A stretch of DNA of 64,000 nucleotides from Olegusella massiliensis (GCF_900078545.1 NZ_FLLS01000002.1:1311404-1375403); one strand, 5' to 3'. Positions 36,975 through 46,116 are shown, counted from the first letter of the stretch. The notes: generated by a model from the letters alone, not told the origin. Made by a program: numbers and translations.

Positions 36975-37345
36975 AGCTCGCGCTCCTTCCTTGATAGTGT
37001 GATGAATGCCAATAAATTCAGAAGGAGCCCCTCGCGCAGTGCTTGGTTCTGGTGGAAAACGGATAGGGGAAGCCCAAATCGATAATCCCTTCCGCTCATT
37101 ATGTCTTCGTTTGAGTGCGCGACGTCCTTAATGAATAGCTTACATCCTTTGCCACGCTCCACAACTGGTTGCTCATGTAGCGTAGTGTGGCGTTTTCATG
37201 ACTCGGGTTTCTGGCAGCAGATGGACTGCTATTCCAAACTCCACAGATAAAAAACACTCATGTTTGCAAGCATTGCAAATAATCCTATATCCTCATCTAC
37301 CTGCGAGTTTGCGATGGACTGCGGGGGCGGTATAATGGCATCGAC
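36975..37345. other. Gene-free stretch before the TPP riboswitch
   Basis: No supported ORF. A loose inverted repeat GCCAC (about 37149) / GTGTGGC (about 37187) is followed by GTTTTC, a weak terminator candidate on the plus strand. The 3' end holds the thiamine-operon promoter. Confidence 0.4.
37309..37336 (+). promoter_or_regulatory. Promoter of the thiamine-precursor uptake operon
   Basis: TTGCGA (37309-37314), 16-nt spacer and a perfect TATAAT (37331-37336), about 10 nt upstream of the TPP aptamer. Confidence 0.75.
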
Positions 37346-37431
37346 AAGGGGGGCTGGCGCACGCCGGCTGAGATTGGGTCCACTGCGACCCTGACCCGTA
37401 GACCTGATCTGGGTAATGCCAGCGTAGGGAC
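37346..37431 (+). ncRNA. TPP riboswitch (THI element) aptamer
   Basis: The conserved CTGAGA (37368-37373, after GCCGG) and the ACCTGATCTGGGTAATGCC core (37402-37419) are both present with the expected spacing. The P1 arms GGCTGGC / GCCAGC close the element. A terminator hairpin follows directly, so TPP should stop transcription before the uptake operon. Confidence 0.96.
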
Positions 37432-37442
37432 CAGCGTATACG

Positions 37443-37472
37443 AAGGGTCCCGCAATGGCGCGGGGCCCTTTT
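37443..37472 (+). terminator. Riboswitch-controlled terminator
   Basis: AAGGGTCCCGC and GCGGGGCCCTT form the stem, followed by TT and further pyrimidines. It lies 12 nt after the TPP aptamer and 23 nt before the first start codon. Confidence 0.8.
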
Positions 37473-37494
37473 CCTGCGCCGGAAAGGAGAGCAG

Positions 37495-37833
37495 ATGAAC
37501 TGCTCTGTAGCAATTCAGTATCTTCCCATGGATACCACGAGCGATGAAGAAACTTGCCGTGTGGTAGATGCGGTCATCGCCTACATTGATTCGACAGGGC
37601 TGGACTACTTTGTTGGTCCCTTCGAGACTGCCATCGAAGGCGATTACGACGCGTGTATGGAGTGTATCAAGCAGTGCCAGTTGGTAGGTGCCGCTGCGGG
37701 CTGTGGGCATGTCATGACTTATGTCAAGATCAATTACAAGTCCACAGGTGATGTCATGTCCACCGAGCACAAAGTGGGCAAATATCACGCGGATGACCCT
37801 GAGTTTGCTGCGGTCAAACAGTCCGCTGCGTAA
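37495..37833 (+). CDS. Thiamine-binding YkoF/MTH1187-like protein
   Basis: A 112-residue ferredoxin-fold protein (MNCSVAIQYLPMD...VVDAVIAYIDSTGL...VGPFETAIEGDYDACMECI). YkoF-type proteins bind thiamine or its hydroxymethylpyrimidine part in the cytoplasm. It is the first gene of the TPP-riboswitch operon, 22 bp after the terminator, with GGAGAG upstream. The ABC permease gene follows after 10 nt. Confidence 0.88.
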   Translation: MNCSVAIQYLPMDTTSDEETCRVVDAVIAYIDSTGLDYFVGPFETAIEGDYDACMECIKQCQLVGAAAGCGHVMTYVKINYKSTGDVMSTEHKVGKYHADDPEFAAVKQSAA

Positions 37834-37843
37834 TTGTCAGCTC

Positions 37844-38626
37844 ATGTTTAATTTCTCAAGCAAAGCCCAACGTCGGCGTCTTGTGGTGCCTAGCATAGCC
37901 ATCATTGGCCTGCTTGCCTTTTGGCAACTTGCCTGCTTAGCGGGATGGGTGCCCAACTTTATGCTGCCCAGTCCCATTCAAGTGGTCCAAGCGCTCATCT
38001 ACGATGCTGCTTTGCTTGCAAGCCACTCAATAACGACGCTGATAGAAGCGGCGTTAGGTCTTGTAATCGGCGTGGCGCTGGGTTTTGTGGTTGCTGTGCT
38101 GATGGATCGCTTTGAGACGGTTGCACTAGCGCTCAATCCCTTGGTAACGATTAGCCAAACGGTGCCAACGATTGCCATTGCGCCTCTGTTAGTGCTGTGG
38201 TTTGGCTATGGCCTTGCGCCAAAAGTTATCCTCATTGTTATCTCGACCTTTTTTCCGATAACTGTGTCACTGGTTGCAGGATTTCGTTCGGTAGATCCTG
38301 ACCTCATCGCACTTATGCGTACGATGGGTGCCTCGCGGATGCAAGTGTTTATCAATGCAAAGCTACCTGCTGCGCTGGAGTCTTTCTTCTCTGGACTGCG
38401 TATTAGCGCTACCTACGCCATTGTCGGCGCTGTTATTGCCGAGTGGCTCGGTGGTTTTGCGGGGCTTGGCGTTTATATGACTCGTGTCCGCAAGTCATTT
38501 TCGTATGATCGAATGTTTGCCGTAATTCTTCTTATCTCAGCTTTGTCGCTGCTACTCATGAGAGCTGTTGATCTCATGCAGCGATTGGTAATGCCTTGGC
38601 TTAAGGCAGAAAGGAACGACCAATAA
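37844..38626 (+). CDS. ABC permease for thiamine precursor (ThiX type)
   Basis: A 260-residue BPD-transport permease with about six membrane helices. The EAA loop reads EAA-like in RTMGASRMQVFINAKLPAALESFFSGLRIS. ATG 37844 begins right after the YkoF-like gene; earlier in-frame starts would overlap that gene deeply. Its last base overlaps the start of the binding-protein gene (TAATG). With the NMT1/THI5-like binding protein and ATPase it forms a pyrimidine/thiamine-precursor importer. Confidence 0.92.
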   Translation: MFNFSSKAQRRRLVVPSIAIIGLLAFWQLACLAGWVPNFMLPSPIQVVQALIYDAALLASHSITTLIEAALGLVIGVALGFVVAVLMDRFETVALALNPLVTISQTVPTIAIAPLLVLWFGYGLAPKVILIVISTFFPITVSLVAGFRSVDPDLIALMRTMGASRMQVFINAKLPAALESFFSGLRISATYAIVGAVIAEWLGGFAGLGVYMTRVRKSFSYDRMFAVILLISALSLLLMRAVDLMQRLVMPWLKAERNDQ

Positions 38627-39675
38627 TGAAGCACATCAAATTTTCTCAGGGTATTTCTCGCCGTAATTTTCTAGCCGCTAGTGCAACTGCGGCAGGCAGC
38701 CTAGCGCTTGCCGCCTGTGGTGCTCATGCGGAAAAAGAACATGCGACAAACGGTTCTAGTGCAGCTAAAAAAACAACAAAGCTCACCTTTTGCTTGGATT
38801 ACACACCCAACACCAATCACACGGGCATCTATGTTGCCGCTGCAAAAGGTTACTTTGCCGATGAAGGTCTCGAGGTGGAGATTGTCCAGCCTGCCGAAGA
38901 TGGCGCTGACGCAATGATTGGTACGGGTCAGGCTCAGTTTGGCGTGTCTTATCAGGACTATATTGCTAACGATATCGCCGGAGGTAATACAGGCATTACT
39001 GCAATCGCGGCGATGGTACAGCACAATACCTCAGGCATTATGTCTCGTAAGGAAGATGGTATTACTCGTCCCAAGGCGTTGGAGGGCCATAAGTACACTA
39101 CCTGGGAGATGCCCATCGAAAAAGCCACTATGAAGCAAGTCGTCGAAAAGGATGGGGGAGATTGGTCCAAGGTATCCTTGGTACCCTATACCACCAATGA
39201 CGATGTTGCGGGTCTTCAGTCAAAGATGTACGACGCCGTGTGGGTATACGAAGGCTGGGCCGTACAACAAGCTGCGCTGCAGAAGGTCGATGTGAACTAC
39301 TTCTCCTTTATCTCAATCGATGAGACCTTTGACTACTACACGCCTGTTATTGCAGGTAACGTTGACTATATGAAGAAGAATGCTGAAGTTACCAAGGCTT
39401 TTTTGCGTGCAGTCAAGAAGGGCTATGAGTTCTGTGTTGACCATGCAGATGAGGCGGCAGATATTTTGTGCAAGCAGGTACCTGAACTTGATGCTGACTT
39501 GGTAAAGAAGAGCCAAGAATTCCTTGCAGGCCAGTATACGGCTGATGCTACGAGCTGGGGCGTTATTGATTCTGCTCGTTGGAGCGGCTTTTATAAATGG
39601 CTCAACGATAACCAGTTGGTAGAAAAAGAGCTTGATGTTAATGCAGGCTTTGATACTCAGTACCTCGAGGCATAA
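38626..39675 (+). CDS. NMT1/THI5-like substrate-binding lipoprotein (ThiY type)
   Basis: A 349-residue ABC substrate-binding protein. The signal peptide has a twin-Arg (SRRNFLAASATAAG) and a lipobox ending LALAAC at Cys-26, so it is probably a Tat-exported lipoprotein. The mature part starts LTFCLDYTPNTNHTGIYVAA, the THI5/NMT1 family signature for N-formyl-4-amino-5-aminomethyl-2-methylpyrimidine or HMP binding. Overlap with the permease stop shows tight coupling. Confidence 0.94.
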   Translation: MKHIKFSQGISRRNFLAASATAAGSLALAACGAHAEKEHATNGSSAAKKTTKLTFCLDYTPNTNHTGIYVAAAKGYFADEGLEVEIVQPAEDGADAMIGTGQAQFGVSYQDYIANDIAGGNTGITAIAAMVQHNTSGIMSRKEDGITRPKALEGHKYTTWEMPIEKATMKQVVEKDGGDWSKVSLVPYTTNDDVAGLQSKMYDAVWVYEGWAVQQAALQKVDVNYFSFISIDETFDYYTPVIAGNVDYMKKNAEVTKAFLRAVKKGYEFCVDHADEAADILCKQVPELDADLVKKSQEFLAGQYTADATSWGVIDSARWSGFYKWLNDNQLVEKELDVNAGFDTQYLEA

Positions 39676-39677
39676 CT

Positions 39678-40493
39678 ATGAGTTCTGCAGCTTTTGAAAA
39701 CGCTTCTGTTTTTGTGGATGATGTTACGGTGGCGCCCGCTCTAAAAGCGCAGCATCTGAGCCTATCTTGGGATGACTCACACGTTGTTGTAGCTGATGTA
39801 AATATTACAGTGAGTGCTGGCGAAACTGTCTGCATGGTGGGGCGTTCAGGCTGTGGAAAAACTACGATTTTGCATGCTTTAGCTGGTCTTACACGACCTT
39901 TAGAGGGGCAGATTTTGCTTCACGGGAAAGATGTGACGGGCATTCCAGGTCATGTGAGCTACATGTTTCAAAAAGATTTGCTTATCCCCAGCAAACGGGT
40001 GCTGGACAATGTGTGTCTGCCGCTAACGCTTAAAGGCATGAGCAAAGCGGCGGCACACAAGCAAGCACGACCGTTGCTGGGGCGTTTTGGTTTGGCTGAT
40101 ACTGAGGATAAGTGGCCATCGGAGCTCTCGGGTGGCATGCGCCAGCGCGCTGCTTTTTTGCGCACATACCTGATGGGCAATGATGTAATGCTGCTGGACG
40201 AACCGTTTTCGGCGCTTGATGCAATTACCCGCAAAGACCTACGCGAATGGTTTGTGTTGACAAGTCGAGAGCTTGGTGTGGCAGCGCTGATGATTACCCA
40301 TGATGTAGACGAAGCAGTTGCCTTGGCAAGTAGAGTGTATGTGCTGGGCGGCAATCCATCTGCAGGAAAACCAAGCCATATTTTGGGCGAGGTTTTGGTA
40401 CAGCGCGAGAGCGGGTCGAGTGACGCTGACTTTGAGCTCACGTCCGCTTTCTTGGAAGCAAAGCGCGCGGTTCTCGCCCTGCTTAATAGCTAA
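39678..40493 (+). CDS. ABC ATPase for thiamine precursor (ThiZ type)
   Basis: A 271-residue ATPase with Walker A GRSGCGKTT, signature LSGGMRQR, Walker B VMLLDEPFSALD and switch MITHDVDEAV. It follows the binding protein by 2 nt and is the last gene of the operon. It resembles the nitrate/taurine/THI5-class (SsuB-like) ATPases. The whole operon lies under control of the TPP riboswitch. Confidence 0.92.
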   Translation: MSSAAFENASVFVDDVTVAPALKAQHLSLSWDDSHVVVADVNITVSAGETVCMVGRSGCGKTTILHALAGLTRPLEGQILLHGKDVTGIPGHVSYMFQKDLLIPSKRVLDNVCLPLTLKGMSKAAAHKQARPLLGRFGLADTEDKWPSELSGGMRQRAAFLRTYLMGNDVMLLDEPFSALDAITRKDLREWFVLTSRELGVAALMITHDVDEAVALASRVYVLGGNPSAGKPSHILGEVLVQRESGSSDADFELTSAFLEAKRAVLALLNS

Positions 40494-40837
40494 TTTACTT
40501 TTCCATCTGTTGTTTGAGGAGCCTGCGGAGCAGTACAACAAAGCAGTAGGAAAACGATTACTTCATAGAGCCAAAAGGACCATGAGGCTTGGCTCCATGG
40601 AGGATACGTAGCTGTGGACATTGATAGCAATAGTCGCTAAAAGCCTGGATCGATAAAAACACAAAAGGCAGCCCCGTAATAGCTCCTTGCGAGAGCTTAT
40701 TTTTTGTGTCCACAGAGCTTGATAAAATACTACCTAAGCGGCCAAGTTCGTGTGTCATGCTTTGTAAAAGGCAAGTTAATGTCTAGGTTTTAGGACCGCG
40801 TAGATTTGCATAGGCGGTTTGAGAAGATAGGGGAGTC
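40494..40837. other. Gene-free stretch after the thiamine operon
   Basis: No ORF with a convincing ribosome binding site. A weak terminator-like hairpin (AGCTC / GAGCT at about 40680-40700, followed by TTATTTTTT) may end the thi operon. Confidence 0.45.
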
Positions 40838-41440
40838 ATGGTAGCCAAGAGAGAAGAATCGCATTTCTTTGCCCTGCTTTCTCGATTAAAGTATATTGAC
40901 CGTTGGGTCTTGATGCGCTGTTCGCGTACGGAAAATCTTTCTGAACATTCGCTGGAAGTTGCGATGATTGCTCATGCGCTTTGCGTGATTGGTAACGTGC
41001 GCTATGGTCGCAATCTCAATTCCGAGCGAGCGGCGTTGGTGGGCATGTATCATGATGCATCCGAAATTATTACTGGTGATATGCCAACACCGGTAAAGTA
41101 TCGTAACGGTCAGCTGCGCGATGCATATCACCAGGTAGAGGCTGAGGCAGAAGATGAGCTATTGGATACGCTGCCCGAGGATTTGCGCGATGAGTTTGAA
41201 CGAGTATTTCGTTTTGGCGCAGATGACAAGCTGATGTTGCGTCTAGTCAAAGCGGCAGACAAACTATCTGCCCTTATCAAATGTGAGGAAGAAGAGCGTA
41301 GTGGTTCGGGCGAGTTTGCGACCGCTGCAGCTTCCACACGTCAGAAACTTGAAGAGATGGCACGAGAGCTGCCCGAAGTGCGTGACTTTATGGAAGAGTT
41401 TTTGCCTAGCTATGGCCGTACCTTAGACGAGCTTCTTTAG
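40838..41440 (+). CDS. HD-domain 5'-deoxynucleotidase (YfbR family)
   Basis: A 200-residue HD-phosphohydrolase. It shows MRCSRTENLSEHSLEVAMIA (first His), GMYHDASEIITGDMPTPVKY (the HD pair and the YfbR-specific stretch) and a later LVKAADKLSALIKC (distal Asp). YfbR removes phosphate from deoxyribonucleoside 5'-monophosphates. It overlaps the convergent membrane-protein gene by 4 nt at the 3' end. Confidence 0.9.
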   Translation: MVAKREESHFFALLSRLKYIDRWVLMRCSRTENLSEHSLEVAMIAHALCVIGNVRYGRNLNSERAALVGMYHDASEIITGDMPTPVKYRNGQLRDAYHQVEAEAEDELLDTLPEDLRDEFERVFRFGADDKLMLRLVKAADKLSALIKCEEEERSGSGEFATAAASTRQKLEEMARELPEVRDFMEEFLPSYGRTLDELL

Positions 41441-42387
41441 TTTGAGCTGCTAGAGGTATTTGTTTGGTTGTCGCCGGTACCGCTCTTACTCGTATCTGTT
41501 TCTGTAGAAGAAGTGCCGGCGTCAGACTTGTCGTGGTTCTGCTTATCCTCGCTTGGATTGGTCTTGTGAGGATCACCATTTGCAGTATCAGAACTGCCGC
41601 TGTCGTTGTTTTCGCCATCATTTCCGCTTGGGTGGTCGTTTTCGTTCGTCTTTGCGGGGTCGTCAGTCTTGTTGGGGTCTGTTGAGCCTGTCGTCTTGTT
41701 GTCTGTCGTAGTGGCAGTATTTGCATTTTCGTTAGCTTTTTGCTGAGTGTCTGCTGAGTTGTCCTGCTCGCGTGTGTCTGGCTTGGTGTAGGTTGATGGT
41801 ATCAATACAGTTTTGGAGCCAAGGCCCTCACCTGCTGTGACAAGTGAAATTATTCCAGCTGTTATTGCGAGAGCTAGTAATGCTGCGGCAATGGCTACGC
41901 CTAGACGACGCCAGGCCAGCTTGTTTGTGCGTGCAGCTGCGGCTTGGCGGATAGAATGTGGAGCTATAGGAGTTCCTGTTGTTGCATGGGAATGTGGGCC
42001 AGTTTTGTCTGAAAGAGTGAGTGGGCGCTGTTGTACTACAGTGTGATCCATTGCAGGCTCAGACATAGCCACAGTCGCATCGCTGCAGGTGGAATCCGTG
42101 TTTTTCTCAAAAGGCGAAAAAGTTGTAGGTAAAGAAACATTCTGCAGCTTAGCTGCCGAACGATGAATGATTTGCTGGTAAATCTGACTTGCAAAAGATG
42201 AGGCAGCCGCTGCAATTATGGTACCGATAAGAGAGCCTGCAACGCCAATTTTGGTTGAAAGTATGAGCGCTGTACCTGCTGCCATTGCACTTGCAAATAC
42301 TGTCGCAAAGGAAACCTCGCCAAACAAGCCTTTCTTTTCGCCAGAGTTGGCAGCTGCGGCATTGACATCGTTTTTCTTGTAAGCCAT
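41437..42387 (-). CDS. Membrane protein with long Ser/Thr/Asp low-complexity tail
   Basis: A 316-residue protein. The N-terminal part has two hydrophobic segments (VSFATVFASAMAAGTALILS and AGSLIGTIIAAAASSF), then a cytoplasmic-looking linker, a third helix (LGVAIAAALLALAITAGIISLV, near 170) and ~110 residues rich in Asn, Thr, Asp, Ser and Lys. No enzymatic domain is visible; the tail resembles surface-exposed spacer sequence. Overlaps the yfbR-like gene end-to-end by 4 nt. Confidence 0.55.
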   Translation of the reverse strand: MAYKKNDVNAAAANSGEKKGLFGEVSFATVFASAMAAGTALILSTKIGVAGSLIGTIIAAAASSFASQIYQQIIHRSAAKLQNVSLPTTFSPFEKNTDSTCSDATVAMSEPAMDHTVVQQRPLTLSDKTGPHSHATTGTPIAPHSIRQAAAARTNKLAWRRLGVAIAAALLALAITAGIISLVTAGEGLGSKTVLIPSTYTKPDTREQDNSADTQQKANENANTATTTDNKTTGSTDPNKTDDPAKTNENDHPSGNDGENNDSGSSDTANGDPHKTNPSEDKQNHDKSDAGTSSTETDTSKSGTGDNQTNTSSSSN

Positions 42388-42684
42388 AGCTATTGAAGTG
42401 CCTCCTCAAGGTTAGTCGTCTTGCTCATTTTCCCGAATTGGCCTCGGTTATACCAGTCAAGCTAAAATTCTTGGCAGAATTACACGAAAAGCTAATTGCC
42501 CTTGCATGTTTTCGTCAAAACTTTCCCTAGCTTAGCATCCCAAAAATTGGCCTCTCTCTGGTCTTGCTCATAAGACTTTCTAGAAAAGCAGTGCCCAGCT
42601 GACAAATGCGGACGTTTAAAGACGGATTGGCTGGTAAAATGTTTTGTAGGACGTGTTCGGTAGTTGCGACATTAGGAGGCACAC

Positions 42685-43557
42685 ATGCTTGTCAACGCAA
42701 CACAGATGCTCCAAAACGCTGAGAAGGGCCACTATGGCATCGGCGCATTCAACACTAACAACCTCGAGTGGGCAGACGCCATCATCACGGCTGCTGAGGA
42801 GAAGCAGTCTCCGCTGATTATTCAGTGCACCAGTGGCGCCATGAAGTGGCAGGTTAGCTTCAAGGTTGTTTCTGAGATTGTGCATCAGATCGTTGAGGAT
42901 AGGAAGATTACCGTTCCTGTTGCTTTGCATCTTGACCATGGTTCGTATGAGGCTTGCTTTGATTGCATCGAAGCTGGCTTTACCTCCGTTATGTATGACG
43001 GCTCTCATGAGGCTGACTTCCAGACCAACCTCGATCGTACCGCTGAGATTGTGAAGCTTGCTCATTCCAAGGGCATCTCTGTTGAGGCCGAGGTCGGTGG
43101 CATTGGTGGTACTGAGGACGGCGTTACCGCTCAGGGCGAGCTTGCTGACCCCGAGCAGTGCAAGCAGATTGCTGATTTGGGCGTTGACTTCCTCGCTTGT
43201 GGTATCGGTAACATCCACGGTCTGTACCCTGATAATTGGGCTGGCCTGAGCTTTGATCGTCTTGCCGAGATCAAGGCTGTTGTTGGCGATTTGCCTCTCG
43301 TTCTCCATGGTGGCACAGGTATTCCTGTTGACCAGATCCAGAAGGCAATTGCTAACGGCGTTTCCAAGATTAATGTCAACACTGACCTTCAGGTGGCCTT
43401 TGCTAACGCTACTGCTAAGTACTGTGCTGAGCATCCTGGCTTTGATGACAAGGCATTCGATCCTCGTAAGCTCCTCAAGCCTGGTCGCGAGGCTATTGCT
43501 ACCCGCACCAAGGAGCTCATTGACGAGTTCGGTTCTGCAGGTAAGGGCTGGGCATAA
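42685..43557 (+). CDS. fba: Class II fructose-1,6-bisphosphate aldolase
   Basis: A 290-residue Zn-dependent aldolase. Motifs are FNTNNLEWADAI, VALHLDHGSYEAC (metal-binding His), GGTEDG (the EDG of class II enzymes), HGLY, HGGTGIP and INVNTDLQ. It cleaves fructose-1,6-bisphosphate into triose phosphates; the length suits the class IIA/B short type. TAGGAGG lies 7 nt upstream of the ATG. It is monocistronic with its own terminator. Confidence 0.95.
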   Translation: MLVNATQMLQNAEKGHYGIGAFNTNNLEWADAIITAAEEKQSPLIIQCTSGAMKWQVSFKVVSEIVHQIVEDRKITVPVALHLDHGSYEACFDCIEAGFTSVMYDGSHEADFQTNLDRTAEIVKLAHSKGISVEAEVGGIGGTEDGVTAQGELADPEQCKQIADLGVDFLACGIGNIHGLYPDNWAGLSFDRLAEIKAVVGDLPLVLHGGTGIPVDQIQKAIANGVSKINVNTDLQVAFANATAKYCAEHPGFDDKAFDPRKLLKPGREAIATRTKELIDEFGSAGKGWA

Positions 43558-43633
43558 GTTTTTGCTGCGTATGCCAAGACGAGCGTATTGCTTGTGCTCT
43601 GATGACGTATTGCTGCATGTAAGCGTGATGGTT

Positions 43634-43666
43634 AAAAGGAGTCAACCTTCGGCTTGGCTCCTTTTT
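43634..43666 (+). terminator. Rho-independent terminator of the aldolase gene
   Basis: AAGGAGTCAA and TTGGCTCCTT pair (one G-T, one internal mismatch) around a TTCG tetraloop, followed by TTT. Confidence 0.85.
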
Positions 43667-43925
43667 ATGCTGACTATTTTTTAACAAGTGGCGTCGACGA
43701 CACTCAAAAAGAACAAACCGTAGATGTCGAGTAGGCTGCACACTTCAGATGGGAAGCAGGGCAGGGAAGCGGAACACAAACCTCAGATGGGAGGCATGCC
43801 ACAAACCACAGATGGTTCGAGTTTCGGACGTAGCCAGCATAAAACCGCAGGTCAGATTTTCTTCTAAGTCGAGAAATGAACCATCTATCGAAATTGTGGC
43901 AGTATCAAAATTGTGACTATGCGGG

Positions 43926-43948
43926 AAAAGGTGACGTGTTCATCACCA
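43926..43948 (-). terminator. Probable terminator of the suf operon
   Basis: On the minus strand GGTGA and TCACC form a short stem followed by TTTT, 20 bp after the Rrf2-gene stop. Confidence 0.5.
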
Positions 43949-43965
43949 TAGCGGGAGGTTTTTGC

Positions 43966-44427
43966 CTAGCAGTCGATGTGGTTGATCTGGGTGTTAGCAG
44001 GATGTGCTTCGGATCCGCCCGTAGGTAAAATGTCTGCCAAAGTTTTACCGTCCAAATACTCAGCGGTGACCTGGCCGAGACCTACCCATACTTTTACCGT
44101 AGGACAATCAAAAACCTGCGGGCAAATCTCATCGCGGGTACACTGTAAACACGCTACCGGCGCCAGAGAACCCTCGGCAGCACGCAATATTTCGCCGATG
44201 GTGTATTCCTCGGGTTTGCGTGTCAAACGATAGCCGCCGCCCTTACCGCGCTGACTATCAACGTAGCCTGCTTTGTGCATGAGCGCAATAACCTGCTCAA
44301 GATACTTACGTGAGATCTTTTGCCGCTCAGACACATCCCCAAGCGAAATCCATCCTTCATGCGTTGCCAAATCGCTCATTGCGCGTAAGGCATAGCGCCC
44401 CTTGGTGGAGAACATATTTGCAGCCAT
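43966..44427 (-). CDS. Rrf2-family Fe-S-type transcriptional regulator (IscR/SufR-like)
   Basis: A 153-residue regulator. The winged helix is FSTKGRYALRAMSDLATHEG...ISRKYLEQVIALMHKAGYVDSQRGKGGGY. The sensing region carries three clustered cysteines (CLQCTRDEICPQVFDC, four counting the first), compatible with a [2Fe-2S] cluster as in IscR. It is the last gene of sufC-B-D-S-U, two nt after sufU, so it probably gives feedback control of the operon by cluster status (inference from gene order). Confidence 0.9.
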   Translation of the reverse strand: MAANMFSTKGRYALRAMSDLATHEGWISLGDVSERQKISRKYLEQVIALMHKAGYVDSQRGKGGGYRLTRKPEEYTIGEILRAAEGSLAPVACLQCTRDEICPQVFDCPTVKVWVGLGQVTAEYLDGKTLADILPTGGSEAHPANTQINHIDC

Positions 44428-44429
44428 GG

Positions 44430-44864
44430 CTAGTCCCCCTTTTCCAGCATTTCTTCAAGCGTGCGCCACGCCAATTCTGCACATTTTACACGCGCAGGCA
44501 TATGCGAAATATCCTTCAAGCTCGCTGCATCTTCGAGTAGAGCAAGTTTGTCAGGATCAGCTTCGGTGCCACGTACCATGTCCATAAACAAGCGACACAA
44601 CTCGATTGCTTGTTGGGGTGTTTTGTCTGTTATAAGGTCAGCCATCATATCAGCTGATGCCTGGCTGATTGCACAGCCACTACCCTGATAAGCTGCTTCC
44701 TCAATTACTCCGTCACTGCCGATTTTGACGGAAAATACCAGGTCATCACCACAGCTCGGGTTAACACCTTCATGGGTGTGTGTGGGGTTGTCCATCTGAT
44801 ATTTGTAGTCGGGATGGGCAACATGGTCCATGAATGCGGCATTGTAAAGATTAACGGTTTCCAT
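44430..44864 (-). CDS. sufU: SufU Fe-S scaffold / Zn-dependent sulfurtransferase
   Basis: A 144-residue NifU-N/IscU-fold protein. The conserved Cys residues are in NPSCGDDLVFSVKI, GSGCAISQASADMM and IELCRLF, the SufU three-Cys pattern with the GCAIS motif. SufU receives sulfur from SufS via its zinc site. It overlaps the end of sufS by 14 nt. Confidence 0.94.
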   Translation of the reverse strand: METVNLYNAAFMDHVAHPDYKYQMDNPTHTHEGVNPSCGDDLVFSVKIGSDGVIEEAAYQGSGCAISQASADMMADLITDKTPQQAIELCRLFMDMVRGTEADPDKLALLEDAASLKDISHMPARVKCAELAWRTLEEMLEKGD

Positions 44865-46116
44865 GGAATACCTGCCAAACCTGTTTTAGGCCTTCGACCA
44901 GGCGGTCGATATCTGCCTTATCGTTATAAAAAGCAATACTTGCGCGACTGGTACTTGACACACCCAGCTCAATCAAGAGTGGCTGAGCACAGTGATGACC
45001 TGCACGAATACAAATGTCTTGCATATCAAGAATAGAAGCGACGTCGTGTGGGTGCACGTCTCCTACGTTAAAGGCAACCGAGCCTAGGTGACGCCTGCCA
45101 TCGGTAGGGCCGATGATATCGATAAAGTCGAGCGCTGCTAGTTGATCGGTGAGGTAGCGTGCCAGCAGACGTTCGCGCGTCTCAAGAGTATTCCAGCCTT
45201 TTTCTTCCAAGTAGCTCAAAGCTGCATTTAGAGCATAACTGCCTGCAGCGTCTTGTGTGCCCGCCTCAAATTTTTGAGGCACAGGAGCCCATACAGCATC
45301 AGTTTCGCTAACGGAGTCAATCATCTCGCCACCAGTCAAGAAGGGCGGCATGACATCGAGTAGCTCTGCTTTGCCCCAAAGGACGCCAACACCCATAGGA
45401 CCGCACATTTTGTGAGCCGAGAAAGCAAGCAGATCACATCCAAGTTTGCGCACGTCAACAGCTATATGCGGTACGGACTGTGCACCGTCGACGACCATCT
45501 TTGCACCCATGGCATGTGCTCGTGCAGCAATCGCGGCAATGTCGTTTTCGATGCCAAGTACATTGGAAACCTGTGTAACCGAGACAATCTTTGCACGTGG
45601 ACCAATCTTGGCCTCAATTTCGGCGGGCGTGATGCGAAAATCCTCATCAAGTCTCAAAAATACCAACTTTGCACCAGTCTCGCGGCAAATCTGTTGCCAA
45701 GGAATGAGATTGGAATGATGCTCCATAATCGAGACGACTACCTCGTCACCTGGCTGTAGAAGCAGATGTCCCAACGAACGTGCAACAAGATTGAGACTTT
45801 CAGAAGCATTCCGCGTAAAGATAATCTCATTAGCCTGCGGGATGTCCTGTTTGTCCACAGCACCAATAAAACGCGCGACATGCGCCCGCGTCTCAGCGAT
45901 AGACTGCGTCGCGTCAACCGACAGGCGATACAGGCCACGTAAGGGGTTTGCATTCATCGTCTCATAGAATTTGCGTTGTGCATCAAGCACGCAAGCAGGA
46001 CGTTGTGCCGTTGCAGCGCTATCCAAAAAGACCAGTTGGGGATTGTTGGCCAGCAGAGGGAAATCCGCCTTATAAGGGTTTTGCTCAATGAGAGCGAGCT
46101 CATCAGCATTCAACAT
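44851..46116 (-). CDS. sufS: SufS cysteine desulfurase
   Basis: A 421-residue PLP enzyme that removes sulfur from cysteine. Visible features are LDSAATAQRP near the N-terminus, VSIMEHHSNLIPWQ, VDGAQSVPHIAVDV, the PLP-Lys motif FSAHKMCGPMGVG and the active-site Cys in RAGHHCAQPL. Group II (SufS-type) by the short Cys loop. It starts directly after the sufD stop (TAA-ATG). Cysteine may come from the cysK-cysE pair at 53-55 kb. Confidence 0.96.
   Translation of the reverse strand: MLNADELALIEQNPYKADFPLLANNPQLVFLDSAATAQRPACVLDAQRKFYETMNANPLRGLYRLSVDATQSIAETRAHVARFIGAVDKQDIPQANEIIFTRNASESLNLVARSLGHLLLQPGDEVVVSIMEHHSNLIPWQQICRETGAKLVFLRLDEDFRITPAEIEAKIGPRAKIVSVTQVSNVLGIENDIAAIAARAHAMGAKMVVDGAQSVPHIAVDVRKLGCDLLAFSAHKMCGPMGVGVLWGKAELLDVMPPFLTGGEMIDSVSETDAVWAPVPQKFEAGTQDAAGSYALNAALSYLEEKGWNTLETRERLLARYLTDQLAALDFIDIIGPTDGRRHLGSVAFNVGDVHPHDVASILDMQDICIRAGHHCAQPLLIELGVSSTSRASIAFYNDKADIDRLVEGLKQVWQVFHGNR

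Larger units (their letters stand above)
43558..43965. other. Gene-free stretch between aldolase and suf operon ends
   Basis: After the aldolase terminator come three imperfect copies of a CAGATGG core (43746, 43784, 43809). There is a 9-bp inverted repeat AGATGGTTC (43810) / GAACCATCT (43878), and a direct repeat of ATCRAAATTGTG (43887-43914). No coding potential is visible. Function unknown; it may be a degraded element. Confidence 0.4.

Noticed and set aside
37346-37472. TPP riboswitch as a novel element
   Set aside because: It matches the known THI element and a standard attenuation layout, so it is annotated but not listed as a finding.
40558-40758. 66-codon minus-strand open frame with CYQC
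   Set aside because: No ribosome binding site, no family match, and it lies across a probable terminator. Kept only as gene-free sequence.
42616-43434. 272-codon frame antisense to the aldolase
   Set aside because: Shadow of fba; the plus-strand protein has all class II aldolase motifs.
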